The notes under the pieces: generated by a model
What the model was told of the DNA's origin: nothing
Databases searched by the model: none
Seen by the model: only the letters and a program-made list of their open reading frames with translations
DNA from: Janthinobacterium rivuli
GTDB lineage: Bacteria > Pseudomonadota > Gammaproteobacteria > Burkholderiales > Burkholderiaceae_D
Length of the DNA stretch: 64,000 bases
Assembly: GCF_009208735.1 (NCBI RefSeq)
Contig: NZ_WFLJ01000023.1
Span: 1 to 64,000 of the forward strand
Reading direction: 5' to 3'
Part shown: positions 16,775 through 24,819 of the stretch, in pieces
How positions within the stretch are numbered: position 1 is the first letter of the stretch
Layout: every line of letters begins with the position of its first letter
Translations under genes and position numbers: made by a program

Positions 16775-18886
16775 ATGCTAGCTATCCTCGAACGCATTGA
16801 CCCGAACTCCAGCAATATCGACTTGCTGGTGGAATTATTCAACTCACTGCGTCCCAAGCGCTGCCACGACAGCGCTACCGCGATCGCCAACGTGCGCACC
16901 CTGCGCCAGCTTCTCAAAGGTAACCCCGCGCAAGCGCGCGCCCTGCACGAATACGTGCTGCGCGTGCTGGCCGCGCGCCGCCACGCCAGTCTGTACACGG
17001 ACATCGGCGTGCTGTCGAACAGCGGTTTTTTCACGGAATTGAAACGCCGCATCGCCTACCGCATGCTGCCCCCCGCCCTCGGTGACGAATACCTGAACGA
17101 CGCGCTCGACCAGGTGCTGTACCTGAAAACCGATTATTTGTGGATCAGCAACGTGCCCGCCACGGACTGGCTGGAACTGTTCGACGTGCTCACCAGCGAC
17201 GACATCGAACTGGCCGTCGGCGACGGCAATATCATGCTGCCCGGCATACTCGACGCCATCCGCACCCTGTCCTACCGCGTCTGCGCCATGGGCCTGGAGC
17301 CGGAACTGACGCGTTTCCACAATGAAATCGAAGTGTTCCAGTCGCCGTTCATGGTGCAGAACACGGAAGTGAACGCCTACCTGGACGCCTACACGAATTT
17401 GCTGCAAGGCGACATCGAGCACATCGAAGATGCGCGCCACTTGCTGGTGATGCTGGACCAGTGCGACGCCGTCATCGCCAAGATCCGCAAGAAAGCGCTG
17501 TACCAGGGCACCAGCATTCCCCTCACGTATTTATTGGTGGCGCTGGCGCAAAGCATCGACCGCCTGCGCAAGCTGCTGTTCCTGGTCGACACGAGCGGCG
17601 AACTGCCCAGCTCGGCGAACGTGGATATCGCCGCCATCACGGTGGACGCCACGCAGGACTTGCTGCATCCGCAGCCCGTCAGCCGCCGCCGCGCGGGCGC
17701 CGTCGCGCTGGCGCTGGAACTGATACGCGCGCATAACCACAAGTACAAGGTCAGCGACCTGTTTTCCGACAATATCAACTTGCTGGCACGCAATGTGACG
17801 GAAAACGCCAGCCGCACGGGCGAACACTACATCGCGGAGAGCCGGCGCGAGATGGGCGCCATGTTCCTCTCGTCCGCGGGCGCGGGCGTGATCATCGGCT
17901 TCATGGCCCTGTTCAAGATATTGATGTCGTATCTGCGCTCGGCGCCGCTGGTCGAAGCCTTCATGTTCAGCATGAATTACTCGATCGGCTTCATGTTCAT
18001 CCACTTGCTGCATTTCACGGTGGCCACCAAGCAGCCGGCCATGACGGCCTCGCGCATCGCCGCCGGCCTGCACAGCAAGGATGGCCGGAATATCGACCTC
18101 GACAGCATGGCCGAGCTGATCAACAAGGTCTTCCGCACGCAAAACATGGCCGTGCTGGGCAACCTGGCGACCGCCATTCCCACGGCCTGGCTGATCGCGC
18201 TCGGCTACAAGGCGATTACCGGGCACAACCTGGTGACGCCCGAAAAAGCCATGCATCTGCTGCACGATATCGACCCCATCGGCAGTCCCGCTATCTTCTA
18301 CGCCATGATCGCCGGCGTGTGCCTGTTCGTGGCCGGCCTGATTTCGGGCTACTATGACAACCAGGCCCTGTACACGCGCTGGGCACAGCGCATCGCGCAA
18401 TTGCGCGGCCTGGGCAAGGTGATCGGCCAGGAGCGGCTGCAGCGGCTGGGCCTGTATTTGGAAAACAACCTGGGCGGGCTGATGGGTAACTTCTACTTCG
18501 GTATCCTGCTCGGTTCCATCGGCACCCTGGGTTTCCTGATCGGCTTGCCGATCGATATCCGCCACATCACCTTCTCGGCCGCCAACTTCGCCACGGCCCT
18601 GGTGGGCCTGGACCACAACATGAGCTGGCAACTGGCCGTCAAGTCGCTGTCGGGTATCTTCGCCATCGGCACGGCCAACCTGCTGGTCAGCTTTGGCCTG
18701 GCCCTGTGGGTGGCGCTGCGTTCGCGCCAGGTACGCTTCAAGCACGGCATGCAACTGTTGAAGATTCTGGGCAAGCGCTTCCTGCGCTCGCCCATCGTCT
18801 TCTTCTTCGGCTCGAAAAACCCGCCGCCACTGGCATTGGCCGATGAATCGGCAAACCTGTCACCCACGACCAAGGCTCAAAAATGA
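16775..18886 (+). CDS. Gcr-like 'site-specific recombinase' family membrane protein
   Basis: 703 residues from the ATG at 16775. A longer frame from a TTG at 16709 would begin inside the predicted promoter. The N-terminal half is helical and soluble; the C-terminal half (from about residue 375) carries several transmembrane segments (MFLSSAGAGVIIGFMALFKI, FYAMIAGVCLFVAGLISGYY, GNFYFGILLGSIGTLGFLIG). This matches the family annotated as site-specific recombinase Gcr (PF10136). The membrane segments make the historical recombinase label doubtful. Its stop overlaps the start of the PLD lipoprotein by 4 bp (ATGA), so the two are translationally coupled. Confidence 0.8.
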   Translation: MLAILERIDPNSSNIDLLVELFNSLRPKRCHDSATAIANVRTLRQLLKGNPAQARALHEYVLRVLAARRHASLYTDIGVLSNSGFFTELKRRIAYRMLPPALGDEYLNDALDQVLYLKTDYLWISNVPATDWLELFDVLTSDDIELAVGDGNIMLPGILDAIRTLSYRVCAMGLEPELTRFHNEIEVFQSPFMVQNTEVNAYLDAYTNLLQGDIEHIEDARHLLVMLDQCDAVIAKIRKKALYQGTSIPLTYLLVALAQSIDRLRKLLFLVDTSGELPSSANVDIAAITVDATQDLLHPQPVSRRRAGAVALALELIRAHNHKYKVSDLFSDNINLLARNVTENASRTGEHYIAESRREMGAMFLSSAGAGVIIGFMALFKILMSYLRSAPLVEAFMFSMNYSIGFMFIHLLHFTVATKQPAMTASRIAAGLHSKDGRNIDLDSMAELINKVFRTQNMAVLGNLATAIPTAWLIALGYKAITGHNLVTPEKAMHLLHDIDPIGSPAIFYAMIAGVCLFVAGLISGYYDNQALYTRWAQRIAQLRGLGKVIGQERLQRLGLYLENNLGGLMGNFYFGILLGSIGTLGFLIGLPIDIRHITFSAANFATALVGLDHNMSWQLAVKSLSGIFAIGTANLLVSFGLALWVALRSRQVRFKHGMQLLKILGKRFLRSPIVFFFGSKNPPPLALADESANLSPTTKAQK

Positions 18887-20274
18887 CCGCTAGCCGCATG
18901 CAACCCTGTCTCACCGCCATACTGCTGTGCTGGACCCTGGCTGCATGCGCCTCGCTGCCCAATGTCAAGAACCTCAACACCACCCTCGAACCGGTGGCCA
19001 AGCCGAATGTGATCACGGGCAAGGGCGCCTTGTTGAATGTCAACAGCCGGGCCGCCCTGCTCAACAAGCGCTGGGCCAAGTCCGGCATGGACTTGAAAGC
19101 CCAGGCCGCGCTGGAAGAGGCGGCCACCGGCGTGCCTTTGATCAAGGGCAACAAGGTGACCCTGCTGTTTGACGGCCCGCAAACCATGGCCGCCATGTTC
19201 CAGGCCATCAGCGACGCGAAAACCAGCATCAACCTGGAAACGTATATCTTCGACCAGGATCCGCTGGGCCTGAAGTTCGCCGACATGCTGATCGAAAAGC
19301 AGCAAGCGGGCGTGACGGTCAACGTCATCTACGACAGCGTGGGCACCCTCGGCGTGCCGCAAGCGTTCTTCGAGCGCATGCGCGCGGCCGGCGTGCACCT
19401 GGTGGCCTTCAACCCCGTCAATCCCGCCAGGCTCAAGGGCGACGACTGGAAGATCAACAACCGCGACCATCGCAAGGTGCTGATCGTCGACGGCAAGACG
19501 GCGTTTACGGGCGGCGTCAATATCAGCGACACCTATGCGAAAAGCTCGCTGTTCCGCTCGAAATCGAAAGCCACCGACAAGAAGGACGTGGGCTGGCGCG
19601 ATACCCACGTGAAAGTGGAAGGCCCGGCCGTGGCCGCCTTCCAGTGGCTATTCATCCGCACCTGGGCCCAGCAAGACCAGGCCGACTTGCCGGACGCGAA
19701 TTATTTCCCGCCCCTGTCGGAAGTGGGCGACAAGCTGGTGCGCGTCGTGGCCAGCGAGCCGGACGGCGGCTTTGAAATCTACAAGGCGTATATCCTGGCC
19801 ATCCAGGAAGCAAAAAAATCCATCCACATCACCTCCGCCTACTTCGTGCCCGACCAGCAGACGGTCGATGCGCTGGTGGCCGCCGCGAAACGTGGCGTGG
19901 ATGTGACCGTGGTGCTGCCCGGCGTGTCCGACAGCGGCCTCGTGTTCCATGCGGGACACGCGCTGTACGACAAGCTGCTGGCTGGCGGCATCCGCATTTT
20001 TCACTTGAAACTGGCCGTACTGCACGCCAAGACGGCCGTCATCGACGGCGCCTGGTCGACCGTGGGTTCGACCAACATCGACATGCGCAGCTTCCTGCAT
20101 AACAGCGAACTGAACGTGATCGTGCTGGGCGACAGCTTCGGCCGCGAAATGGAAAACGCCTTCCAGGAAGACTTGCGCGACTCGGAAGAGATCACCAAAA
20201 CGAAATGGGAAACCCGGCCGATTGCCGACCGCATGAAGGAGTGGGCGGCGCGCGTCATGAATTATTGGCTGTAA
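18883..20274 (+). CDS. Phospholipase D / cardiolipin-synthase-like lipoprotein
   Basis: 463 residues. The signal peptide ends in LAACASL (lipobox Cys about 23). Two HKD motifs are present: HRKVLIVDGKTAFTGGVN (about 200) and LHAKTAVIDGAWSTVGSTN (about 385). Both supply the paired His-Lys-Asp residues of PLD-superfamily phosphatidyl transferases. Unlike ClsA there is no transmembrane hairpin, so it is probably anchored by lipid and faces the periplasm; ClsB/ClsC-type cardiolipin synthesis or phospholipid turnover are both possible. Translationally coupled to the Gcr-like gene and probably under the same dyad. Confidence 0.85.
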   Translation: MTASRMQPCLTAILLCWTLAACASLPNVKNLNTTLEPVAKPNVITGKGALLNVNSRAALLNKRWAKSGMDLKAQAALEEAATGVPLIKGNKVTLLFDGPQTMAAMFQAISDAKTSINLETYIFDQDPLGLKFADMLIEKQQAGVTVNVIYDSVGTLGVPQAFFERMRAAGVHLVAFNPVNPARLKGDDWKINNRDHRKVLIVDGKTAFTGGVNISDTYAKSSLFRSKSKATDKKDVGWRDTHVKVEGPAVAAFQWLFIRTWAQQDQADLPDANYFPPLSEVGDKLVRVVASEPDGGFEIYKAYILAIQEAKKSIHITSAYFVPDQQTVDALVAAAKRGVDVTVVLPGVSDSGLVFHAGHALYDKLLAGGIRIFHLKLAVLHAKTAVIDGAWSTVGSTNIDMRSFLHNSELNVIVLGDSFGREMENAFQEDLRDSEEITKTKWETRPIADRMKEWAARVMNYWL

Positions 20275-20293
20275 GGGAGTTGCCGTCAAAAAG

Positions 20294-20521
20294 TCCAGGG
20301 CGTTGTTGCATTGCCTCGCCGTACTATTCGTACTGTCTTCGGCAACGCGCCTAGCCCTGGCCATTTTGCCGGCCACTCCTGCTACCGGCGCAGGTCGGCG
20401 TAGGTCGGCTTAGCGCAGCGTAAGCCGACATCAGCGTAAGCCGACACCATCACGAAAACTACGACCACCGCCAACAATAGCGTCGGATTACGCGCGGCTT
20501 CGCCCCGCTAATCCAACCTAC
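20294..20521. repeat. Cluster of intergenic palindromes (REP-like)
   Basis: The 243-bp gap between the PLD and metallophosphoesterase genes is filled by imperfect palindromes. One (20294-20360) has CCAGGG / CCCTGG arms with an inner GTACTATTCGTAC. One (20404-20429) has GTCGGCTTA / TAAGCCGAC arms, with an extra half at 20436-20445. The last (about 20482-20521) reads TCGGATTA ... TAATCCAA. The second and third resemble the widespread GTCGGATTACGC-type extragenic repeats. No gene is seen in the gap. Confidence 0.65.
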
Positions 20522-21336
20522 AGCGGCCGCAAGCTGGCCCACACCCCGCCCTGACGCTCGAACGCTTCCGTGCTGACCTTTTCAAAGTCGGCGCTGTCGT
20601 CATTCCAGCTGTAGCGCTCGACGCGAATGCAACTGTTTTCCACGCGCAGCACATTGAAGGAGTTCGACTCGCCGCGCCCCCGCGTGGACGTGGCCGTGCC
20701 CGCCTGCACCATCAGGGCGGCGTAGCCGTCGATCTTGTAGCGCGCCGAGGTATCGCCCGCATGGCTGGCGTGCAGGTGGCCGGCCAGCAATAAGTCCACG
20801 CCGCATTCGGAAAACATTTGCAGCGCCAGCGGCGCACGGTCGACCAGGTCATCCTTGTCGAAATGCTCGGGCAAATCAAATGGATGATGCGTGACGATGA
20901 TGCGCGTCAAGCCGGGCGGCAAACGGCCCAGGCGTTCACGCAGGATATCGATCTGCTCGTGGCTGATGCGGCCATCCTTGAACGTCAGGGAGCGGGCCGT
21001 GTTGATGCCCAGCACGGCGATTTCCTCGTCCACATGCTCGGGCGACAAATCGTCCGTCACATGGCGCCGGTACTTCACCAGCGGCGTCAGGAAGCGGGAA
21101 AAGACGTTGTAGAGGGGCACGTCATGGTTGCCCGGCACCACGATCTGCGGCCCCGGCAAGCTGTCGAGAAAGTGGCGCGCCTGCTGGAACTGGGCGCTGC
21201 GGGCGCGCTGCGTGAGGTCGCCCGAGACCACCACCACGTCCGGTTCCAGCCGCTCGACGAGCGTGCGCAAGGGTGCCAGCAGGTCCGCGTCGACCCTGCC
21301 GAAATGCAAGTCGGACAAATGCACGATGGTACGCAT
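20518..21336 (-). CDS. Calcineurin-like metallophosphoesterase
   Basis: 272 residues with the full metallophosphoesterase signature set: HLSDLHFG (DxH), VVSGDLT (GDxx), VVPGNHDVP (GNHD), IVTHHPFD, and LLAGHLHASH (GHxH). These coordinate the two metal ions. Substrate is unknown; relatives include UDP-diacylglucosamine pyrophosphatases and cyclic-nucleotide phosphodiesterases. It is the third gene of a minus-strand operon with a PAP2 phosphatase and a lipid kinase (4 bp after the kinase stop), which suggests phospholipid or lipid-head-group metabolism. Confidence 0.85.
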   Translation of the reverse strand: MRTIVHLSDLHFGRVDADLLAPLRTLVERLEPDVVVVSGDLTQRARSAQFQQARHFLDSLPGPQIVVPGNHDVPLYNVFSRFLTPLVKYRRHVTDDLSPEHVDEEIAVLGINTARSLTFKDGRISHEQIDILRERLGRLPPGLTRIIVTHHPFDLPEHFDKDDLVDRAPLALQMFSECGVDLLLAGHLHASHAGDTSARYKIDGYAALMVQAGTATSTRGRGESNSFNVLRVENSCIRVERYSWNDDSADFEKVSTEAFERQGGVWASLRPL

Positions 21337-21340
21337 GGCC

Positions 21341-22279
21341 TTACTCCCCTGCTGGTGCTGGTGCTGGTGCTGGTGCCGGTGCCGGTGCCGGTGCCGGCAC
21401 CAGCACCGCCAGCGCGGCCGTACGGATGCGGTAACGCAACGGCGTATTCATGACGGTCACTTCGCCATCGGTGGCCACGCGCAGGCGGCGGTGTCGCGTG
21501 GCGATCTCCAGGTCGGTGGCCGTCAACACGTCGAAATCCTTGGCCTGCGACAACTTGCCGAACAGTGCATGCAAGGCCAGCTTCAGCAAGCCCAGGCGGC
21601 CCGGACGCTGCGCCACGTACAGACTCAGCTGGCCGCCATCGAGCCGCTCGCGCTCGCCGATATTCAAGCCTTCCATCAGGTATTCATTATTGCCGATGAA
21701 CACAAACGGCGTGCGCCGCGCATGCACGGCGTCGTTGAGTTTCAATTGCACGCTGAGGAAGGGATAGCGGCGCAAGGCTGCCAGCAGCGCCCAGCTGAAG
21801 GCCAGCCACTTGCCACGCCCCAGCCGGCGCTGCTGCTTTTCGCGGTCGCGCACGATGTCCGGATACAGGCCCAGGCTGGAATTGTTCAGGAAGATGCGGC
21901 CATTCACGTCCCCCACGTCGACCTGGTGCGGCAGGCCCCGCGCCACGTTGGCAATCGCCGCATCGAGGTCGAGCGGGATATTCAAATCCTTGGCGAAATG
22001 GTTCAGGGTACCCAACGGCAAGACGCCAAACGGCGTGCCGCTGCCGACAACGACAGACGCGACGGCATTGATGGTGCCGTCGCCGCCACCGGCCACGACG
22101 ATCGGTGCGCCATCGCGCACGGCTTGCTCGGCCGTGGCGATCATCTCGGCGCCGCTGGCGGCCAGCGTGATGGCGGCGTCGAGTCCCACGGCGGCGAATT
22201 TCGCTTCGAGCTGCTGCGCCCAGTCGGGTGCGTAGCCGCAACCGGCGCCCCCGTTGATGATGACTGCGATCTTGCTCAG
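21341..22279 (-). CDS. Diacylglycerol-kinase catalytic-domain protein with a non-ATG start
   Basis: About 313 residues if translation begins at the CTG at 22279, 13 bp after the PAP2 stop and behind an AAGGGG site. No ATG, GTG or TTG occurs between the upstream stop and a GTG 30 codons later, yet the first 30 codons encode the expected family N-terminus (KIAVIINGGAGCGY). The nucleotide-binding GGGDGTINAVASV motif and PFGVLPLGTLNHFAKDL follow, typical of DAGK/YegS/LpxK-like lipid kinases. The C-terminus ends in eight Pro-Ala units encoded by a hexanucleotide repeat. Part of the PAP2-kinase-phosphoesterase operon. Confidence 0.8.
   Translation of the reverse strand: MSKIAVIINGGAGCGYAPDWAQQLEAKFAAVGLDAAITLAASGAEMIATAEQAVRDGAPIVVAGGGDGTINAVASVVVGSGTPFGVLPLGTLNHFAKDLNIPLDLDAAIANVARGLPHQVDVGDVNGRIFLNNSSLGLYPDIVRDREKQQRRLGRGKWLAFSWALLAALRRYPFLSVQLKLNDAVHARRTPFVFIGNNEYLMEGLNIGERERLDGGQLSLYVAQRPGRLGLLKLALHALFGKLSQAKDFDVLTATDLEIATRHRRLRVATDGEVTVMNTPLRYRIRTAALAVLVPAPAPAPAPAPAPAPAGE
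21346..21402. repeat. Hexanucleotide tandem repeat (GGTGCT / GGTGCC) at the 3' end of the lipid-kinase gene
   Basis: About eight tandem hexamers, the distal half GGTGCT and the proximal half GGTGCC on the plus strand. Read in frame they encode a (Pro-Ala)n tail. Copy-number changes would alter tail length without shifting the frame. Confidence 0.8.
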
Positions 22280-22291
22280 GATGGTTTCCCC

Positions 22292-23050
22292 TTATTTGGT
22301 TTGCCGGATATGCCGGCGGCGGCGCAGGGTCGACACTCCGGCGATGCAGATGGCCAGCCAGCCATAGCTTTCCGCCATGGCCGCCAGCACATCGCTCAGG
22401 TAATGCGCGCCCAGGTAAATGCGGCTGAAACCCACGAGTGACGCCATCAGGAAAGCTGCCAGCGCGATGGCGATGCGCTTGCCCCAGGCGCCCGGCGCCG
22501 TCTGGCAAATCAGATAGGCGGCCAGCAAGCCGTACAGGGCCGTCGAGGTGGCCGTATGGCCGCTGGGAAAGCTGTACGTGCTCAAGGCCGTCTGCAGGAT
22601 CGGTTCATCAAAACTGGGCCGCGCGCGGACAAAAATGTACTTTAACAGCAGGTTCAAAAACATGACGCCCGGCATGGTGATGATCAAGGTAAACAACCAG
22701 TAATCGGCGCCCTTGCGGTGCAGATACCAGCCCAGCAGGGTCGCCAGCGTGATGGCGCCGATCACGCCATGCATGTGCGTGACGACCAGCAGGACGCTGG
22801 TGATCCACGGCACGGCATGCTGGTTGAACCAGTGCGCCACTTGCAAGTCGATCACGGTGATCTGGGCCATGCCCATGACGGCTTCGGCGATCTCGTGGAA
22901 GACGACGATGGCCACCAGCATCAGGGCCACGCCCACCGTCATATGCAGGCCCAGTTCGCCCTCGGGCGACAGGCGCGCCTCGGCGAAACGGCGCAGTTTC
23001 GTGGTCCAGCCCGTGGTCATGCCCATGTCATTTTTCTCTTGCAAACTCAT
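22292..23050 (-). CDS. PAP2-family membrane phosphatase
   Basis: 252 residues with about six transmembrane segments and the three PAP2 motifs in order: KYIFVRARP (KxxxxxxRP), YSFPSGHT (PSGH), and SRIYLGAHYLSDV (SRxxxxxHxxxD). These form the catalytic site of phosphatidate, PG-phosphate or undecaprenyl-diphosphate phosphatases. It is first in the operon with the lipid kinase and metallophosphoesterase. Its start faces the SOS-box region at 23102-23140, but those boxes are better placed for the divergent small ORF. Confidence 0.85.
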   Translation of the reverse strand: MSLQEKNDMGMTTGWTTKLRRFAEARLSPEGELGLHMTVGVALMLVAIVVFHEIAEAVMGMAQITVIDLQVAHWFNQHAVPWITSVLLVVTHMHGVIGAITLATLLGWYLHRKGADYWLFTLIITMPGVMFLNLLLKYIFVRARPSFDEPILQTALSTYSFPSGHTATSTALYGLLAAYLICQTAPGAWGKRIAIALAAFLMASLVGFSRIYLGAHYLSDVLAAMAESYGWLAICIAGVSTLRRRRHIRQTK

Positions 23051-23101
23051 CTCTCTTTCATGTTCCCGGTGCTGATCAAAAAAACCACACCAGTAAAAAA
23101 A

Positions 23102-23140
23102 TACTGTTTATTCATACAGTAACTGTGTTTTCATACAGTA
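23102..23140 (+). promoter_or_regulatory. Two tandem LexA (SOS) boxes
   Basis: TACTGTTTATTCATACAGTA (23102-23121) and AACTGTGTTTTCATACAGTA (23121-23140) each fit CTGT-N8-ACAG, the LexA box of gamma- and betaproteobacteria, and share one base. TATGCT (23143-23148) and TATTCT (23148-23153) immediately downstream are -10 candidates. A bound LexA would occlude the promoter of the ORF at 23192. Confidence 0.8.
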
Positions 23141-23191
23141 GTTATGCTATTCTGATGACTCGTTCAACACATCTCCCTCAAAGGAATTGTC

Positions 23192-23416
23192 ATGGCAACA
23201 TTGAATAGCGGTTTTGGCTCACGGTTCGGCCTGGAATACGCCCCAAGCTCTTTCCTCGTCCGCATGGGCAAGCGCGAAATCCTCGTCTGCCGCGACTTCC
23301 GCAAGCGCTACTACACCGTCAATCCCTTGATCGAGTGCGGTACGGGCATCGAGCCGGGCTATGTTGAAGTGCTGCTGATGCGCCGTTGGCTCCTCATTTT
23401 ATCCAAGGCGCATTAA
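23192..23416 (+). CDS. Small basic protein of unknown function behind tandem LexA boxes
   Basis: 74 residues. AAAGGAATTGTC precedes the ATG, so translation is likely. The central part is strongly basic (VRMGKREILVCRDFRKRYY) and the C-terminus is hydrophobic (VEVLLMRRWLLILSKAH), possibly membrane-associating. No signal peptide and no family that I recognise. The SOS boxes 50-90 bp upstream imply DNA-damage induction. Small SOS proteins elsewhere act as division inhibitors or membrane-acting toxins; for this one that is speculation. Confidence 0.65.
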   Translation: MATLNSGFGSRFGLEYAPSSFLVRMGKREILVCRDFRKRYYTVNPLIECGTGIEPGYVEVLLMRRWLLILSKAH

Positions 23417-23431
23417 ATACACCGTAAAAAT

Positions 23432-23528
23432 CTACTGCGCGGCGCGATTTGCGGCCTGCGATGCTCGCTGTACTAAAGTACAGCTGCGCTTCTTAGCCAC
23501 AACTCGTTGCCGCTCGCTACGATTTTTG
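23432..23528. repeat. Intergenic palindromic element with a CTGTACTAAAGTACAG core
   Basis: The gap between 23416 and 23630 holds no gene. Its most structured part contains GCTGTACTAAAGTACAGC, a near-perfect palindrome, embedded in GC-rich sequence with further inverted segments. The core formally fits CTGT-N8-ACAG but its spacer is unlike LexA sites. I read it as a dispersed intergenic element, related in style to the GTACTATTCGTAC palindrome at 20321. Confidence 0.4.
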
Positions 23529-23629
23529 TCGGCGTATTCCGGGGCTTTCGACGACCTTGCTTGAAAGCTCCGCCCGGCCACGCCGGGAACGCCCAGTACC
23601 GGCCAGCGGCAACGCTGGCCGACCCCTCA

Positions 23630-24730
23630 TTACTGTGTGCGTTCCGGCGCGGCCGGGCTGGCAGGTGTTGGCACTGACAGCACCTTGTCAGACACGTTCG
23701 CTTCGTACCACAGGGTTACAAACAGCACCATCACGACGGGGCCGATGAACAGACCCACGAGGCCCAGGGTTTCCACGCCGCCCAGGATGCCGAACAGCAC
23801 GGCCAGGAAGGGCAAGCGGGTGGCGTTGCCGATCATGCCGGGGCGCACGAAGTGGTCCGCCACGAACAGCACCACGGTGCCCCACACGGCCACGCCGATG
23901 GCGGCGCCCACATTGCCCTGAAACACCAGCAAGGCGGCCGCGCACAGGTAGGCGAGCGGCGCGCCGAACGGGATGATGGCGAGGATGCCCGTGGCGAACG
24001 CCCACAGGGCCGGCGACGGCAAGCCGGCGATGACGTAGGCAATACCGATCAACACGCCTTCGGCCAGGCCCACCAGCACCAGGCCGTTGACGGTGGCGCG
24101 GATGGCCGTGGGGATCTTTTGCGCATAGCGGCCCCACCGTTCCGGGCGCAGGAAATGGCTGCCGACGGCCGTGATCTGGCGCGTCAACGCTTCGCCATCC
24201 TTGTAGAAGAAAAACAGGCATAAAAACGCCAGGCCGAAGTCGACCAGGCGGTGGAACACGTCCGCCCCCAGCACCTTGAGCATGTCGCGCGCGGAATGAA
24301 AGCCGCCCACGGCGCTGCCCGCAAAGAAGTGGCCCAGGCCATGGGGCTGGCTCAGGGTGGCTTGCCACCAGTCGCCGATGGCGCTGCCGGCCAGCGGAAT
24401 GTGCGCTACCCAGTCCGGCACGGGCAAGCCGTCGGTGTTCGCATGGACAAGGAAATTGGCCAGCACGGGCACTTCGCGCGCCGCCTGCGCCACGCCGAAC
24501 AGCACGGGAATGATGAAGATGCAGGCGAACGCCAGGGTCAGCAGGGCGGCGGCCACGATGGTGCGCTGGCCCAGGGCCGCGCGCACGCGCAGGTACAGCG
24601 GCCAGGTGGCCACGCACAGGATGCCGGCCCACACGAGCGGCAAAAAGAAACGCTGCATGACGAAGGCCGTCACGGCGATCAGGGCCAGGGAAAAGCCTGC
24701 GCTGAGCATATCGCGCTGGGTATCGTTCAT
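23630..24730 (-). CDS. AI-2E-family (PerM/TqsA-like) transporter
   Basis: 366 residues with about eight hydrophobic segments. The family signatures GLAEGVLIGIAYVIAGLPSP, AIIPFGAPLAY and a late FLAVLFGILGGVETLGLVGLFIGP block are present. The AI-2E exporter superfamily includes TqsA and Na+/H+ antiporter-like members, so the substrate cannot be assigned. It is a single gene on the minus strand. Confidence 0.85.
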   Translation of the reverse strand: MNDTQRDMLSAGFSLALIAVTAFVMQRFFLPLVWAGILCVATWPLYLRVRAALGQRTIVAAALLTLAFACIFIIPVLFGVAQAAREVPVLANFLVHANTDGLPVPDWVAHIPLAGSAIGDWWQATLSQPHGLGHFFAGSAVGGFHSARDMLKVLGADVFHRLVDFGLAFLCLFFFYKDGEALTRQITAVGSHFLRPERWGRYAQKIPTAIRATVNGLVLVGLAEGVLIGIAYVIAGLPSPALWAFATGILAIIPFGAPLAYLCAAALLVFQGNVGAAIGVAVWGTVVLFVADHFVRPGMIGNATRLPFLAVLFGILGGVETLGLVGLFIGPVVMVLFVTLWYEANVSDKVLSVPTPASPAAPERTQ

Positions 24731-24819
24731 GCCACTCCATTCGTGCCCGGCGCCATGGGCCGCCAGTATTCGCTATGCGCCACATGCGCAGGCGTAGCGT
24801 AACACGGAGATTCGCCGAT

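Noticed and set aside
23468-23483. CTGTACTAAAGTACAG as a third LexA box
   Set aside because: It fits CTGT-N8-ACAG formally, but the spacer is not AT-alternating, it follows the ORF, and it sits in a repeat-like palindrome.
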